In this document: positions 43,845 to 56,377 of the stretch, in pieces
How the letters are laid out: each line of letters opens with the position of its first letter
Numbering within the stretch: the stretch's first letter is position 1
Origin: Citrus sinensis
Lineage: Eukaryota > Streptophyta > Magnoliopsida > Sapindales > Rutaceae
Length of the DNA: 64,000 bases
Assembly: GCF_022201045.2 (NCBI RefSeq)
Contig: NC_068564.1
Location: forward strand, 32,145,001 to 32,209,000
Direction: 5' to 3'
Notes under the pieces: generated by a model
What the model saw: the letters and a program-made list of their open reading frames with translations, nothing else
What the model was told of the DNA's origin: nothing
Databases searched by the model: none
Made by a program: the position numbers and the translations under genes

Positions 43845-44940
43845 ATATTTGGAGCAGAACCAAAACACAACCGGCAGAAACAGCTTCACAATGTGACTAT
43901 CAATACCGATTTTCAAAAAGATCCTGGGACAGTTTCTTTTTCAGTCTCAAATTAATTAAGTAGAATAAATTACTCAATTATTTTGAGGTTTTGATTAGTA
44001 ACAGTTTGAAAATTAGATTTCAAATTCGGATTCATGTGAAATTTAAATTACATGGCTGCTGCAGCTTGCCGACTATGTGGTCACATCACATCAATTAGAG
44101 CACGCCCCAACGACGAGTATTAATAATCAACTTCATTTTCATGTTTCATTCTCCATCCAGCATTATCAAACATCACATTATTAAACTTTTAATGTCGGGG
44201 CGTTAGTTGTTTTCATATGACGATGGCTTCCGTGCCAAATTTTGCTTGAACAATCACCATTGTTCTTTTATCACCATAAAAGAATTATGAAAATTGTTTT
44301 GAGAGAATTCTTTTTTTCATAGTTAACACTTATTATTTAGAAATTTATTAAGACCTATTTAGATCGAGTCTATTTTTTATTCCGACTCTTAATTTTAATT
44401 TCGTCCTCTCTATGATCAATTTTTACTGTAACTTTTTTCTATAGTTAACACTGACTAGTTAGAGATCTATTATTAAGACCTCCGCTGAGGGATAAATTTT
44501 CTCCGGCAAATATATTAATAGAAGCACATCAGAAACTTGAACATCCAATGTGAGAATAAGATGAGGAGGTAACAGCCGACCACGGAATTTTGAATAGCCA
44601 ATAAAATTACTTGAATCAATATACCCAATTTTGTTATAAAAAAAAAAATTATGCGCTCTGGAACTTTGCCATCATCTTAAATTGTTCATAATAGACACCT
44701 GTTAGTATTGGACCCGCACTCTATCAATGCTGCATTGCCGATATATCACAAGATTATCGATTATTTAATCAATACCCGAAACTACTTTTTGCCCCGCCTG
44801 CATTTCACATTTTCCCATCATCTGCAACAAACACATATTTTGGTTTTGATGAGTTGTCCGAAGCCAATGGGGTTTATATCATATTATACGGAGTCTAATC
44901 AGCAATCATATTCACAGCTTCAATGAGCAAAACTTGATCT

Positions 44941-44993
<53 letters not shown>

Positions 44994-45164
44994 TGATTAA
45001 TTAGAGTGAAAATTAAGTTGTGCTGATTTAATTAATTACATACAAGTAATAATAATCTTGTGATCATATTCTATATTTACACGTCGACAAAACGGGGCGA
45101 TTGGGATTAGGATTATGATTATGATCTTGATTTGCTTAATCACCTCACTGACCAAAGCATAGCT
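43845..45164. other. Intergenic, 3' of the RLCK gene
   Basis: No gene. It includes a compound microsatellite at 44941-44990. The RLCK 3' UTR is expected just left of 45165. Confidence 0.5.
44941..44990 (+). repeat. (TA)9(GA)16 compound microsatellite
   Basis: Clean dinucleotide runs, likely polymorphic. Confidence 0.95.
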
Positions 45165-48100
45165 CTAAGAACTGCCAGTGGAGATTGAATCTTGAGGAGA
45201 AACTGAGAAGGAACTGTCACATTCGTATTCGAGATCATCAAATCCCCAGAACTCTTCTTGATCTTCTTCTTCTTCCTCCGGCATTTTCCACCTCTCTTTA
45301 TCTATCTGATCACCTTCGAGCATTACTTCCAATACCTAGTCAAATAGCACGAAAGATTATTAATCAGACACAACTAACAGCTGCTTTATTACTTGCTTTT
45401 TCAACTTAATTAAGAGAGCAAAACATGATATGGGACAAAAATGTTCATAAGAAGAGAAACACGAGGCCCACCAGCTTAATTAATTACATGTTTTGATCAG
45501 CACTTTTCTGGGTAGACTTGTATATCAGCACATGCAGTGGGTGACATAGTGCCTTCTTAAATGTCCATTTGACATTTTAAAAAAACAAAAATGCGACACA
45601 ATTTTAATTGCAGTTGCTTCAGCTGTTGCATGAATCACAGCTTTCCAACTAATTAAATATCATCAAGACAACATCTTGTATATGGATAATCATGATATTA
45701 GAATAGTGAGTCAAATTTAGGACCCCATTTCACTATCATTTTGATGATTAATCATATTCTGATCTTCTAATCACATGAGAGCACCAAATTTTACTGTCAA
45801 CTTTTTTGCTTAAGCCTTAAAGATTTAGGTTAGGTAGGCTTGAAAATCCTCTGAATATTTACACGAATTGAACCACCACCAACCTGAAAAAAAAGACTAA
45901 ATCTAAGTTTGCATGTAGCAGTCCCCCGTCCTAATTAACCGGTGAAAATGATATGCAAAAGTCGTAAAACAGGCAATCTACCAAATCAAGTACATATCAG
46001 CTGAGAAGATTCAATATTATATCGGGAAATTTGGTGATTATAAATTCCAAAAATTGATGCCGTATGCATGCATATATGCTGTTAATTAGTCACGCAGCCA
46101 GTCAACTAAAAGGCATCGATTGTATTCATCATTTACACGACACATAAATTATTATGATATAATGAGCCTTATCATCAAAATTTGAAAAATACACACAAGG
46201 GTGGTTTGTTTGTTTTAATTCACTATTTCAGAAGGAAAGCAATACATTTTAATCATCCTAAAAAGGGCCACTTGTACAATATCGTCAATGAATCTGTCGT
46301 TAAACTCTTTTAAGTTCATTATCGAAAATGTTTTTAAAAGGTGGGAAATGAAGTGAAAAAAAAAATTAAGTAAATACAATGTACACAATAAATTATGGGT
46401 AGTTACATGTCCTATACAACAATAAAATCATTCCATAAATATGAGATAGTATATGTTTGTTACTCATCTATCTCTGTTTTCAATGTTGTAATAACTTGAA
46501 ACCTAGTCATCAACAACAAAATGGGCACAAAGAAGCTACTTCTTCAATGGACCATGAATATGAATTATTGGTGAATGATATGCACAATTGAAATGGAGCT
46601 GAGCTGTTGTGGCCTACCTCACTCATGGTAGGGCGCCACGTTGGAGACGCCCGAATGCAGAGAGATGCTGCAAATGCAAGTCTATTCAGCTGCGTAACAT
46701 CGTAGGCCCCTTGAAGCCTTGGATCTACCAGCTTTTCAATTTCCCCTTGGTTCAATATTGGTTTAGCCTGCTTGATTTATAAGTTAAACAATTAATAATT
46801 GAAACCAACAAGTACACTGTACAAAATTACGAAGTCTTTATTGTTTCGCTCAGCACTAGAAGCTACCAACGTGAGACTGCCTAATGAACAGGGTGACTGA
46901 TGACATTTTCTTAAGCAAAGTAAAACAAGTTGCAAATAATATATATATATATAAAATGATTGGCAGTATACCCAGCTGTGCAAGCTTTGGTGTGACCCAT
47001 CAACTGGTTTCCGCCCTGAAATGATTTCGAGTAGAAAGACTCCGAATGCAAACACATCCGTCTTCTCATCCACAATTCCATGCATAAAGTACTCGGGAGC
47101 CAAGTGCCTGCAAAAGGGGAAAAAAAGTTAATTAATTTCTATCCATTACAATCACATTTAGAGATAGTCCAATTCTCAATTTTGTGTGGAGAGTTTTTAA
47201 AATACCCAAATGTGCCTTCAATTGGAGCAATTGAGTGATGAGTCCACTGGGATGGAAGCCATTTTGCCAATCCAAAATCAGATATCTGGAAACAAAAATG
47301 ATCAAAGAACACTTGAATCAACAACAATTTGATGAAAACAAAAAAGAGGGAAAATAAAAAAATATGATTCCAGAAACAAACCTGTGGTTCAAAATCTGCG
47401 GTGAGCAGAATATTTGAAGACTTGATGTCTCGATGAATAATCCTTCTTTGACATCCCTTGTGCAAATAATGCAAGCCTCTAGCAGTACCAACTGCAATCT
47501 TATGCCTTACTTTCCATTCAACTGCTGGCGAATTCACATCTGCAGTCGGGCACCATTCAAATGACTAACAAACTCCAAACTGAGAGGGGAAACATTAAAA
47601 AAGATGATAGAAATGAAACATCAAATACAAGTTTTGTACCATGGAAAAGTGAAGCAACAGAGCCTCTAGAGGAGAATTGGAAAATGAGATAAAGGCCATT
47701 GTCAACACAACATCCCAAAAGTGACAACACATTTGGGTGACAAACATGGCCAATTGTTCCAATCTCAGTTAAAAATTCCTTCTCTTTTCTATCATCAGTA
47801 ACAACTTTTGTTAATCTCTTCACTGCAATCTCCTCGCCATCTTGTAACACTCCTTTATAAACCTCAGCATATCCTCCTCTGCCCACTAAATTCTCTACAA
47901 AAAAAGAAAAAAAGAAAAACGAAATCCCAGATACCAAAATCAAAACTTTAACGGAACAATGGAACAAAAACAAGCCAAAGACATTAACTTTGTTGAAAGA
48001 TTGTGAAGCAAACCGGAGCTGAAAGCATTTGTAGCAATGGATATTTCTTCAAATGAGAAGCACCTCCAAGTTGGCTTTGTAGTCTCTGATTCGCAAGCAA

Positions 48101-48224
48101 CAACAACATTCTCTAAGCTTTCTTCAGTGAAACCATTTGGACTTACAGCTGCATTATCCCCATCAAAGCTGCGCCGTTTTAAAGAGAACAAACGCTTCAA
48201 GCTATTGGTTCTAATGTACTTCAT
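45165..48224 (-). CDS. Receptor-like cytoplasmic kinase, subfamily VI (At2g18890/RBK-like)
   Basis: Seven exons: 48014-48224, 47640-47894, 47382-47539, 47206-47285, 46972-47107, 46618-46767 and 45165-45335, in phase, 386 residues. The start [18 protein letters not shown] is a basic leader with no signal peptide or membrane helix. The kinase has all catalytic parts: glycine loop [11 protein letters not shown] (from residue 75), Lys96 in IAVKRL, Glu114, [11 protein letters not shown] (191-201), DFG 211-213 and APE 238-240. An acidic tail ([13 protein letters not shown]) and Ser-rich end follow. RLCK-VI members bind ROP GTPases in some cases (RBK1/RBK2). Intron 6 is 1.28 kb. Expected to be an active Ser/Thr kinase; its partner cannot be read here. 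Confidence 0.93.
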
Positions 48225-51200
48225 TGCAACAGTAACAAACTGTGTTTCATGCAGAGGACAAGAACAGAAACTATAAGTGATCAGAGACTGGTCTCTCTTC
48301 TCTTATAGGTGTTTTTTTTTCTGTAAGAGAGACGTTTTGCGTTTGCTGATTGGTCTGAGGAAATTACTGTTTATCATAAAGTTTTATATTTATTTATACA
48401 AGAGAATAATTAATTGCTGTGGCCTGTGTGCGTCTCATTAGTCTCATTTTGATATAAAAGAAGGAAGAGGTGGCATAGGCTGGCTCCTGTTTTGTCTATT
48501 TATGGATTTTGACACTCAAGAATAGTGACAAAAGTTGATCTAACGGCTGGTTGAGCTCATTTGTTTCATATTGAATTTGATTGGAGAAATTTTGGGGAAT
48601 TGGAGTTTTGGCTAATTGGCTTAGGTGTAAAAATCTGTTTTGAATCTAATAATAATGTTTTTGAAGGTAACATATGGGTTAGAGATTATCTGATCAATCA
48701 CTAATATTTCTTCTTCCTTTTTTTTTTTTTTTCTCAGGAAAATGATAAGTGCTTTTATGCAATAATATTTTGTTCTACACACACACACACATATATCTCA
48801 AGTTTCAGGTAGTTTGTTAAAAATATTAAAGATTAAAAATAAAATGCTTTCAATTGCCAAAGCATTTAAAATCATCAACAAGTTCACATATATTTTTAGA
48901 AATCAAGCTTCATCCATTGGAAGATCAATAATTTTGCTTCTCTGAAAGTAAACGAATTAACCAAGTGGCAATATTTGAATGGTTCTGGTACATAATGAAA
49001 ACAAAACATTTTGTCGCAACACAGATCAACTAAATCTCCAGCTTCAAGTATTTTCTACTCCTTTTTTCTAAGTTCATTGAGTATAAGCTTTTTCTTCTTG
49101 TTTATTTCCTGTTTCAACAACCTTTTTTTTCCCCCTCCTTGACAAAAATTATAAAAAAAAAAATCAAATTTAAATGCTTTAGATCTTATGATAGCTGGCT
49201 ATCTTGATTTTAATTTTACGACACACACCATATACATATATTATTTTGTGTCGCTATGATATATACATATGTACTTTTCAACTTATCAAGTACTGAAGTT
49301 TATGATAACTTTCTTTTATATTAAAAAAATATATTGATACAAAATTTAAAAAAAAAAAACGAGTAGTATATATATATTTTGATTGTGGACTATTTCACAA
49401 ATTTTATATATGTTATACGAGATGCACAATTTTGGGGGAGGGAAAATGAAGGGAAAAGTCCAGTTGCTATTTTATAATCTAAGAATATACTGATTCCGGC
49501 ATTGTTAAACTGTGTGCTAGATTAACAAAATAATTAAAGATTAATGTTGATTTTTGTTACATTCAATTTCTTTCACAATTCAATCACATTTTAAAAAAAA
49601 GGAAAAAAAAAGTGGTAAAATGCATGCATCAAGAGAATTTTTCCTGGTCAATGCACAGGAGTTAATAGACTTTAACGAAAATCGACAAAGATTGAACTTA
49701 ATTTGCAAAGCTCGCTAGCCCGTGCCTTGTGCAACTAAAATACGTTAATTAAATACAAATTCATCTATACTTGTACAGGGATAATTTCTGGCTAGCCAAC
49801 CCAGGACCACTGAAACGTTTATAAAGATATATATATATATATAAAGAAAACGTTGTCACCTTTTTGGCTCACCAAAATTAATAAACAAAGCAATATCTTC
49901 AAAAATGAAAGATTAAACAATGAAAGCGATGCGTTACTGTTCTTCACGGGCTCTGCAGTGGCACCCTTTTTTTTTTTTACTTCACCGAGGACATCTTAAT
50001 TTGGAATCTTTGCAGTTGCAGGTGATCGATGAAGTGCACCAGTGCCCACTCGGTCAAATTGTAGCTAGCTGATTGATAAATACCCATTTCGTATATCTCA
50101 TTAATTAGCTTTCACAGTGAGCGTTGGCGTGCATTGATGCTCATGTTTTGCTCTTTCTGGTGCTTTGTTTATTAATTTACATGGCATACAGTAGACTCAC
50201 GCTGTTCTCAAAATCTTTATGTGCATGCAGCATTGTGCTTGAAGAAGCTGAAGGCTCTAGGGTTTTTATTAGTTTTCCAGTTTTTGCCGCTTTTGCGAAT
50301 ATATTTATCGGTGCGTGTGAGCATGCAAAAAACGATTGACTGCGAGCTCGGGACCCGACAGACAACAGTCTAAAAAGAGGAAAACTTATATACGGCAGTC
50401 CTACCATCTCAGCCCGATGAGGTGGTAGGACTGGCCTATGATACTCTATCACTTAACAGGTCTGTAGATTCTAACGTTAGGATAAAAATGAATGGATCCA
50501 GTCCACGTTGAGGCCTATCAAAATTTAATATTCAAAAATTGTGAGTCCAACAAAACTACTCCTCATCCAAGTCCACAGTGGGCTGATCATTCAAAAATTT
50601 AGTGTCTAAACCATTTGATCATAAATATATGAAAGTTAATTTTCAGGCTTAGGGTTGGGCTTGGGCTTGGATCTTCGATTTTGTAGCCCAGCAGAGCACA
50701 TTTGGGCTGGTTGATTTGTTTCGGAGGGAATGCCGAACGGTAATAACACTCTTCCTCGTGGAACCGCAATGAAACAAATTTAAAAGAGATGACGGATTTG
50801 ATTCGAAAGCATGGTTTTTCTTCTTGTAGCTTCATCGGTTGTGCATTACGAATTTACCGTAAATACAATATAAATCCTATTTCAAAATTGTGAAAAATAG
50901 AGTTGTTGTTTGATTGGATTTGTAATTCTTTAAGCCTCACATTACACATTATAAACAGAGGAGAACCAAAAAGTCTTTATAAGACATTGGTTCTTTTAGC
51001 CAGATTATTATTATTATTATTTGGGTAAAAAATGCTTCGTCCTTGTGTAAAATCCAAAATCAAGTTTGCGGTGCTGAAGAATGCGCAAGTGATAATATCT
51101 ACACAAGAATAAGAGAGAAAATTATTACGTATGCCTTCTCGTATCAGGGACGAGATAAGAAAATAATTTATTATTCAATTTAGGCTCAGAGTTAAGTTTT

Positions 51201-51805
51201 GATTATGAAATTATGCAAATAAATACACAAAAGTACATGGGCATTCATAATATTTTAGGGAGCAAACCACATACAATCTCATCGGAATAAAAATACTTTA
51301 GTTATCTCGTTATTGCACATTCAGTAGATTTTGCGCAATCGATAGCGTATTTAATTGAGAACTCATTCCCTGGCTACGAGGAAGCGAGCTTCAGTCTCTA
51401 TAAAATGGGAGCAGATTCCTCTTTCGCAGAGGAGTAATAAATTTGAGTTGCGCCCATAATAGATAGAAATCACGTCAATTGATTTCTTAGATTACTTGTC
51501 CGTTAATTTACCTAATTCTAATTGCGATGTTCCTTTCGGAATATTCTTGATCTATCCAACCGTTTTTAACCAAAATCACAGGGACCATGACGTAATTTAC
51601 TTCAGGAAGACTTAAAGTCAATTAGTAGTAAAAACAATAAAAAAAAAAAACACAGTGCCACACAAAGTGACAAGACAAGGGTTTAAGTTAACGCAAGGCT
51701 CGAATCTCTGCAACCCAGCGGTCGATAATTCGATTTCGCCCGCTCGTTTCCCTGCAATTCACTGTCCGTCCAAGATCATACTTCACTGCCATCTCGCCAC
51801 TCTCG
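48225..51805. other. Long intergenic region between RLCK and SNRNP27
   Basis: 3.6 kb with no convincing gene. The left 100 bases carry the RLCK 5' leader (minus strand). There is a CA/TA dinucleotide stretch near 48776-48798. A TATA-like TATAAAAT near 51400 lies 400 bp before SNRNP27. Confidence 0.5.
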
Positions 51806-52387
51806 ATGGGGGACCGCGACCGACCTCGTGATCGCGACCGGGACCGAGACCGCGACCGCGACCGCGACAGAGAAAGACGGCGAGAAAAAGAAGACCGCGA
51901 TCGCGACAGAGACAGAGATAGAGACAGAGACAGGGAAAGAAGCCGAAGCAAACGATCCCGTTCTCGAACGCCGGACCGTTCGCGCTCTCGCCACAAGCGG
52001 TCTCCCGAGCGGTCTCACCGTTCACACCGCCATCGAACGGAATCTCCTGAACCGCCGCGCAAGCGGCACCGCCATTCCACTGAGGAGAGAGCAGTATCGG
52101 ATTCCGTCGATGAAATCGCGAAAGAGCAGCAGCAGAAGAAGGATAACGGAAGTAATAACGATAATAATAATGAGATAAATAATGCGAATTTGGATAATGG
52201 TGATGAGGATGAGATTGAGATGATGAAGAAATTGGGGATTCCAGTTGGGTTTGATTCGACCAAAGGGAAGCCGGTGCCGGGCGCTGACGTGAGTGGAGTT
52301 AGGGCTGTGACGAAGAGGCAGCCGAGGCAGTATATGAATAGGAGAGGTGGGTTTAATCGGCCCTTGCCCCCAGAGCGGAACCGCTAG
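51806..52387 (+). CDS. SNRNP27: U4/U6.U5 tri-snRNP 27 kDa protein homologue
   Basis: Single-exon gene for 193 residues. Residues 1-50 are an alternating Arg-Asp/Arg-Glu array and 50-95 an RS-type segment (RSRSKRSRSRTPDRSRSRHK). A linker of Asn/Gln/Asp follows. The C-terminal 50 residues hold the family's conserved part: EMMKKLGIPVGFDSTKGKPV, then RQYMNRRGGFNRPLP. Human SNRNP27 (about 155 aa) has the same order. It is a component of the nuclear tri-snRNP near the U6/5' splice-site region. Several long open frames on the opposite strand here are products of the repetitive codons and are not genes. Confidence 0.93.
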   Translation: MGDRDRPRDRDRDRDRDRDRDRERRREKEDRDRDRDRDRDRDRERSRSKRSRSRTPDRSRSRHKRSPERSHRSHRHRTESPEPPRKRHRHSTEERAVSDSVDEIAKEQQQKKDNGSNNDNNNEINNANLDNGDEDEIEMMKKLGIPVGFDSTKGKPVPGADVSGVRAVTKRQPRQYMNRRGGFNRPLPPERNR

Positions 52388-53603
52388 TAGGTGCTTCCTA
52401 GCTTTAAGGATTGTGAATTGCGAGGTGGGTGGTTTGTTTTTCTGGTTTCTTATTTAAGCTTTTTCTTTGGCTTGTTTTGGTTTTGCAATGTCTTATCTTA
52501 TGTAGTATTTTTTAGTGATTGTTCCAGGTTTTGATATTGATTCAAATTTGGATTTTGGTCGACTTGTTTAAGAATGTACTTTGCTTAGTTTGTGTTGTTG
52601 GTGATTGTATGGTCTTTGATATGCAATGCTTGATAATTAGGAATTTTTGTCTATTAAGTTTAAGAAGTTCCATCCATTTACTTAGCAGATCGCTCCCTTC
52701 TTTCCTGTTTCATTTGAAGTGGTTTTGACATAATTTGAGTGTTCTCGTAAGTTTGTGTTAAGAATCTACTAGTTCAGTATTTGGACAAAATTCCGTGAAC
52801 AGTTCAGATGACTTAAAAGCTTTTAGAAAGAAAAAGTGGGTAAATTGGAAGTATAATAAGCAGTATGTGAAGATAGTGAGTTTTCAAGGAACCTACTTTG
52901 TTTTTAGCAGTTGATGAACGTGATGGACTTGAAATCCAGCCTTGGTTAAAATCAAGTCCATGTATGTCCTACAGTGTAAGTAATCATCAATATCTGCATT
53001 TGTTATAAAAAAGCATTCACTGCTTGCACAAATATTACAAGCACCCATCACTACCTTCTGTTTAGGTAGAGAAGCAGATATGGGACTATACATGTTTAAG
53101 TTGATTTGGTTTTCGTGAAAATTTTGAACTGAACTGATTGTAATAGATATCATGAGAAACAACTAAAACTGTGTGAAACTGATGATCAACATGGGAGTCT
53201 TTTGATTCAGGGCTCTATCTTTGTTGGCTTCAGTCCATTTGCATGTTGGTTTTTGATTTGTCCTTTGTTGCAAGAACAGTGGAGTTGTGGATCCTTACTA
53301 GCCTGCATTGTTCACCGTATGGGTAACCCTTGAATGTGTTTGTGGAGTTCTTTGCCCTCTTTTTTTTCCTCTTTCATGGGTTGTATACCTACTGAATTTC
53401 AAATGTTATTGTTGACACTTGATGTTAAAGTTTGTTGCTTTGACATTGGTATTGTAGGATATGATCTTTAGTGTGTATATAAATACTAACAGATGCCCCA
53501 ATTTTAGCCAGAAAATAATTGAACCCCAAATTCTATGTTGATTTGAGTTGTTAATTGCCTGTTGTACAGCATATATATTTGTGATCATGTCTTTTATGTA
53601 TAT
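52388..53603. other. SNRNP27 3' region
   Basis: No further gene seen. The SNRNP27 3' UTR should fall in the first few hundred bases. Confidence 0.45.
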
Positions 53604-54060
53604 AGTAAAACCTCTCTATAGTAATACTTTATATTAATCTCCATGTATTCATAAAAAACTCTAGTCCTAATTTGGGCTAGTTATAAATACGAATAAACTC
53701 CACATTGTAATAAGTTATAATTTTTCAAGATCCGATCTTAAGAAACTGGCATTAGCATAGTAATAATTATCTGTATATTGCAAAATATATATGTTTTGTT
53801 ACATTAAAGGTTGCTTGAATATTCCGAACACTACATTATTATATATACTAATTTTTTGAAACTGTGTCCATCTCTTCTATCAACATCTATAAAAGGATTT
53901 GACATTAATTATTAATTTAGTGTATACATTACCTATATCTTACTTGTACTAAGGATAATTTTAGAACAATATTTTTTAACTACACCTCTATTGTGTTATA
54001 ACCTCCTCGCAGTAATAAAATTAGTCGGTCCCAGCATTATCATTGTAGAGAAGTTTTACT
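53604..54060. mobile_element. MITE-like element with 20-bp imperfect terminal inverted repeats
   Basis: AGTAAAACCTCTCTATAGTA at 53604 is mirrored by a sequence ending at 54060 whose reverse complement is AGTAAAACTTCTCTACAATG (about 16/20 identical). GTATAT flanks both ends (53598-53603 and 54061-54066). The 457-bp interior has no coding sequence and includes ttagtcggtcccagcattat near the right end, a phrase I associate with a widespread dicot MITE family. The superfamily is not assigned. Confidence 0.7.
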
Positions 54061-55632
54061 GTATATTAATGAGGAATGGATTGCATCAGAGGATGGATGA
54101 GACTGTCATTATCTTTTTATTTTGCTTAGTTAAGTTCATATGTCCTGATTATCAATTTTGCGTTTTATTCAGGTGGGTTGTGCATTCTAGCACAAGTTGA
54201 ATTGGTTGATGACTTGCACGCAGAAACCTGGCTGCAGAAGGACCAAATGAATGACCTTTTACAACATCTTTTTAAGTAATTCTTATTGTGCATCTGATTC
54301 TCCTATGTGACATTTGAGACAGATCTTTCATTTTTATACTGGTATGTTCAAGCTATTTTTACTAATACTGATTTTTTTATGGTTGAGCAATGCATGATCC
54401 TAGCTTTTGAATTTCTTGAGTTACGGTTTTTGGCATATTTTTCTAGCCATAATACTGCTATTTTAGGTTTTGGATCTTTGTATTTCATTTGTACAGATGA
54501 ATTTTGATGTTGTCTTACAATAGGAGATTTACTCTATGGGTGTGCTTAAACTAGTAGCTCTCTTTGTCATATATTCTGTACATTGGGCATACTTCATAGT
54601 TCACCATCTCCCGACTTAACAACTGTCTGCATGAAGCTGATACATAGTTGGAAGAAAAAGAGCAGAAAAGGTAGATTACAATTCTCCTACCAGTTATAGG
54701 CTGTGGATGTTTCTGTAATGCAAGTATTAATCACCAGGGATGAAGATTTAACACCTATGTCTACAGGGCTTCATCAGTGCTCTTATGATGCGCTATCTTT
54801 TTTCTAAAGGTCAAAGAGTCAAAGCCTACCTCCTGTAGCATTCAAGTTGCCGGAGCATCCATTGCTAGCTGTTCAACTCGGATTTGGTGTGTCCAAAGGG
54901 TAGTAAGATATATCTTAATTGAGATTAAATGTAACCCAGGTGTATTACTGATCAAAGAACATAATAACATTACTATTCGATGAAGATGGAGGACATTACG
55001 ACTTGGGCAGGGTCGGATTTAGCTGTGGAACCGAAACAAACCTTTGGCAGGAGAGTTGGATTCTTTTTGTTGATTTTAAGTTGAACTCGTAACATGTATA
55101 AGAAGGATTGGAAACTTAAAACCTCATTTTAATGTTTTAAGGGATTTTTAATCTGTCAAACTAATTAGCGTACGTCTTAAAATGTGTTGCCTATGCCCCC
55201 TTAATTCCAATTATACACAAGGGGTCAAAAGAAATATTAGGTAAAAGTATATCTAATTAAGCTCATTGTCTAAAGTGGTAAAAGTAATACCTAACAAGAC
55301 TATTAAAAATAGAAAAATACTAGGAATGCACTGGAGCTGATAGCACAACCATACAAGAGAAAACAATAACTTCGAAAGTAAACTGAATGCCAGTGAAAGC
55401 CAGCATAGGATGCAATGATGCATATAGAGTCAAAACTGCTACAAGAAAAGTTATAATAAAACGTCTGGTGTTTCCAACCAGCTGCGCCGAAAGAAGAACC
55501 TTTAAACTCTGTGCTAATCACATGATGTCACACAGATTATGATCAAGTATTTATTATTTAAAACGAAAAGCATCTCCATAATCAAACAAGCTGCATTATA
55601 GAATTCAACCAAACAAAGTGAGAGAAGTGCTT
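54061..55632. other. Intergenic, 3' of the RbcS gene
   Basis: No gene. The RbcS 3' UTR (minus strand) ends somewhere in about 55300-55632. Open frames here are short and without family signature. Confidence 0.45.
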
Positions 55633-56377
55633 TTAGGTGCTAGTGGTGGTGGTAGGTTTCTGGATGAGAAAGGACATGCACTGACCCTGTTTCTGATTGT
55701 TAAATGCCAAGCAGCGAATATAAGCATTTGGGTATGCTTTTTTGCACTCTTGTATTTCATTCAGGATTTGAGATGAATCATTGCATCCAAACATTGGCAA
55801 CTTCCACATTGTCCAATACCTCCCATCATAATACCCTGGCATTCTGCTATTCTCCCTGTGCACATATCCCACCTGACAATTCAAGCAATAATTAATCTGA
55901 GATTAATTTCTTTTAATCGTATCAACTAATCTGCCCTAACTTTTAATTGATCTTAGGACTTTCTTCCGATCCCATACATAAAATATATATTTATACACAC
56001 ACACACACACACTTTGATGAACTGTGAATTTACCTCATCAAATTCAAGGCAAGGGATCCATCCCTTTTTGAGCATGTAGTCAATCTCCTTTGCAATTGAA
56101 TCATCCGAGAGCGATGGCAGGTAGGAGAGGGCCTCAAACTTTTTGTTATTGATTGGATTCCATGTCTGTTAAAAATAATGCACAATAAGCACATCGCACA
56201 AAACCCAGAAAGAGAAGCTAAAAACTTTACCTTCATGCATCGAGTTTTTGAACCGTTTGAGACTGTTTTGCTGCTCCATGCAATGGAATCCTTAACTGGA
56301 AGCAAAGCTTTCGATGTGGGTTTTAGGCCAAGATAGCCAGAACCAGCAACTGGAGCTGTAAAGATGCTTGCAGACAT
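55633..56377 (-). CDS. RBCS: Rubisco small subunit, divergent (possibly T-type)
   Basis: Three exons, 56231-56377, 56034-56165 and 55633-55872, give 172 residues, with the two introns where plant RbcS genes have them. The transit peptide is residues 1-47; mature part begins near [20 protein letters not shown]. The family core [17 protein letters not shown] is intact. Other positions differ from leaf Rbc[16 protein letters not shown] instead of the usual ELE.GFVYRENHRSPG (one residue shorter), [20 protein letters not shown] instead of IRI.GFDN.RQVQCISFIA, and a Thr/Ser-rich end. This matches, by memory, the T-type subunits expressed in trichomes and non-leaf tissue. Start chosen at MSASIF. A CATGCATG (57045-57052) and two GCCACGTC/GCCACGTT G-box-like sites (57012-57083) lie upstream. 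Confidence 0.9.

Noticed and set aside
51688-52263. Long open frames on the minus strand and in other frames over SNRNP27
   Set aside because: Produced by the repetitive Arg-Asp/Arg-Ser codons; low complexity with no family signature.
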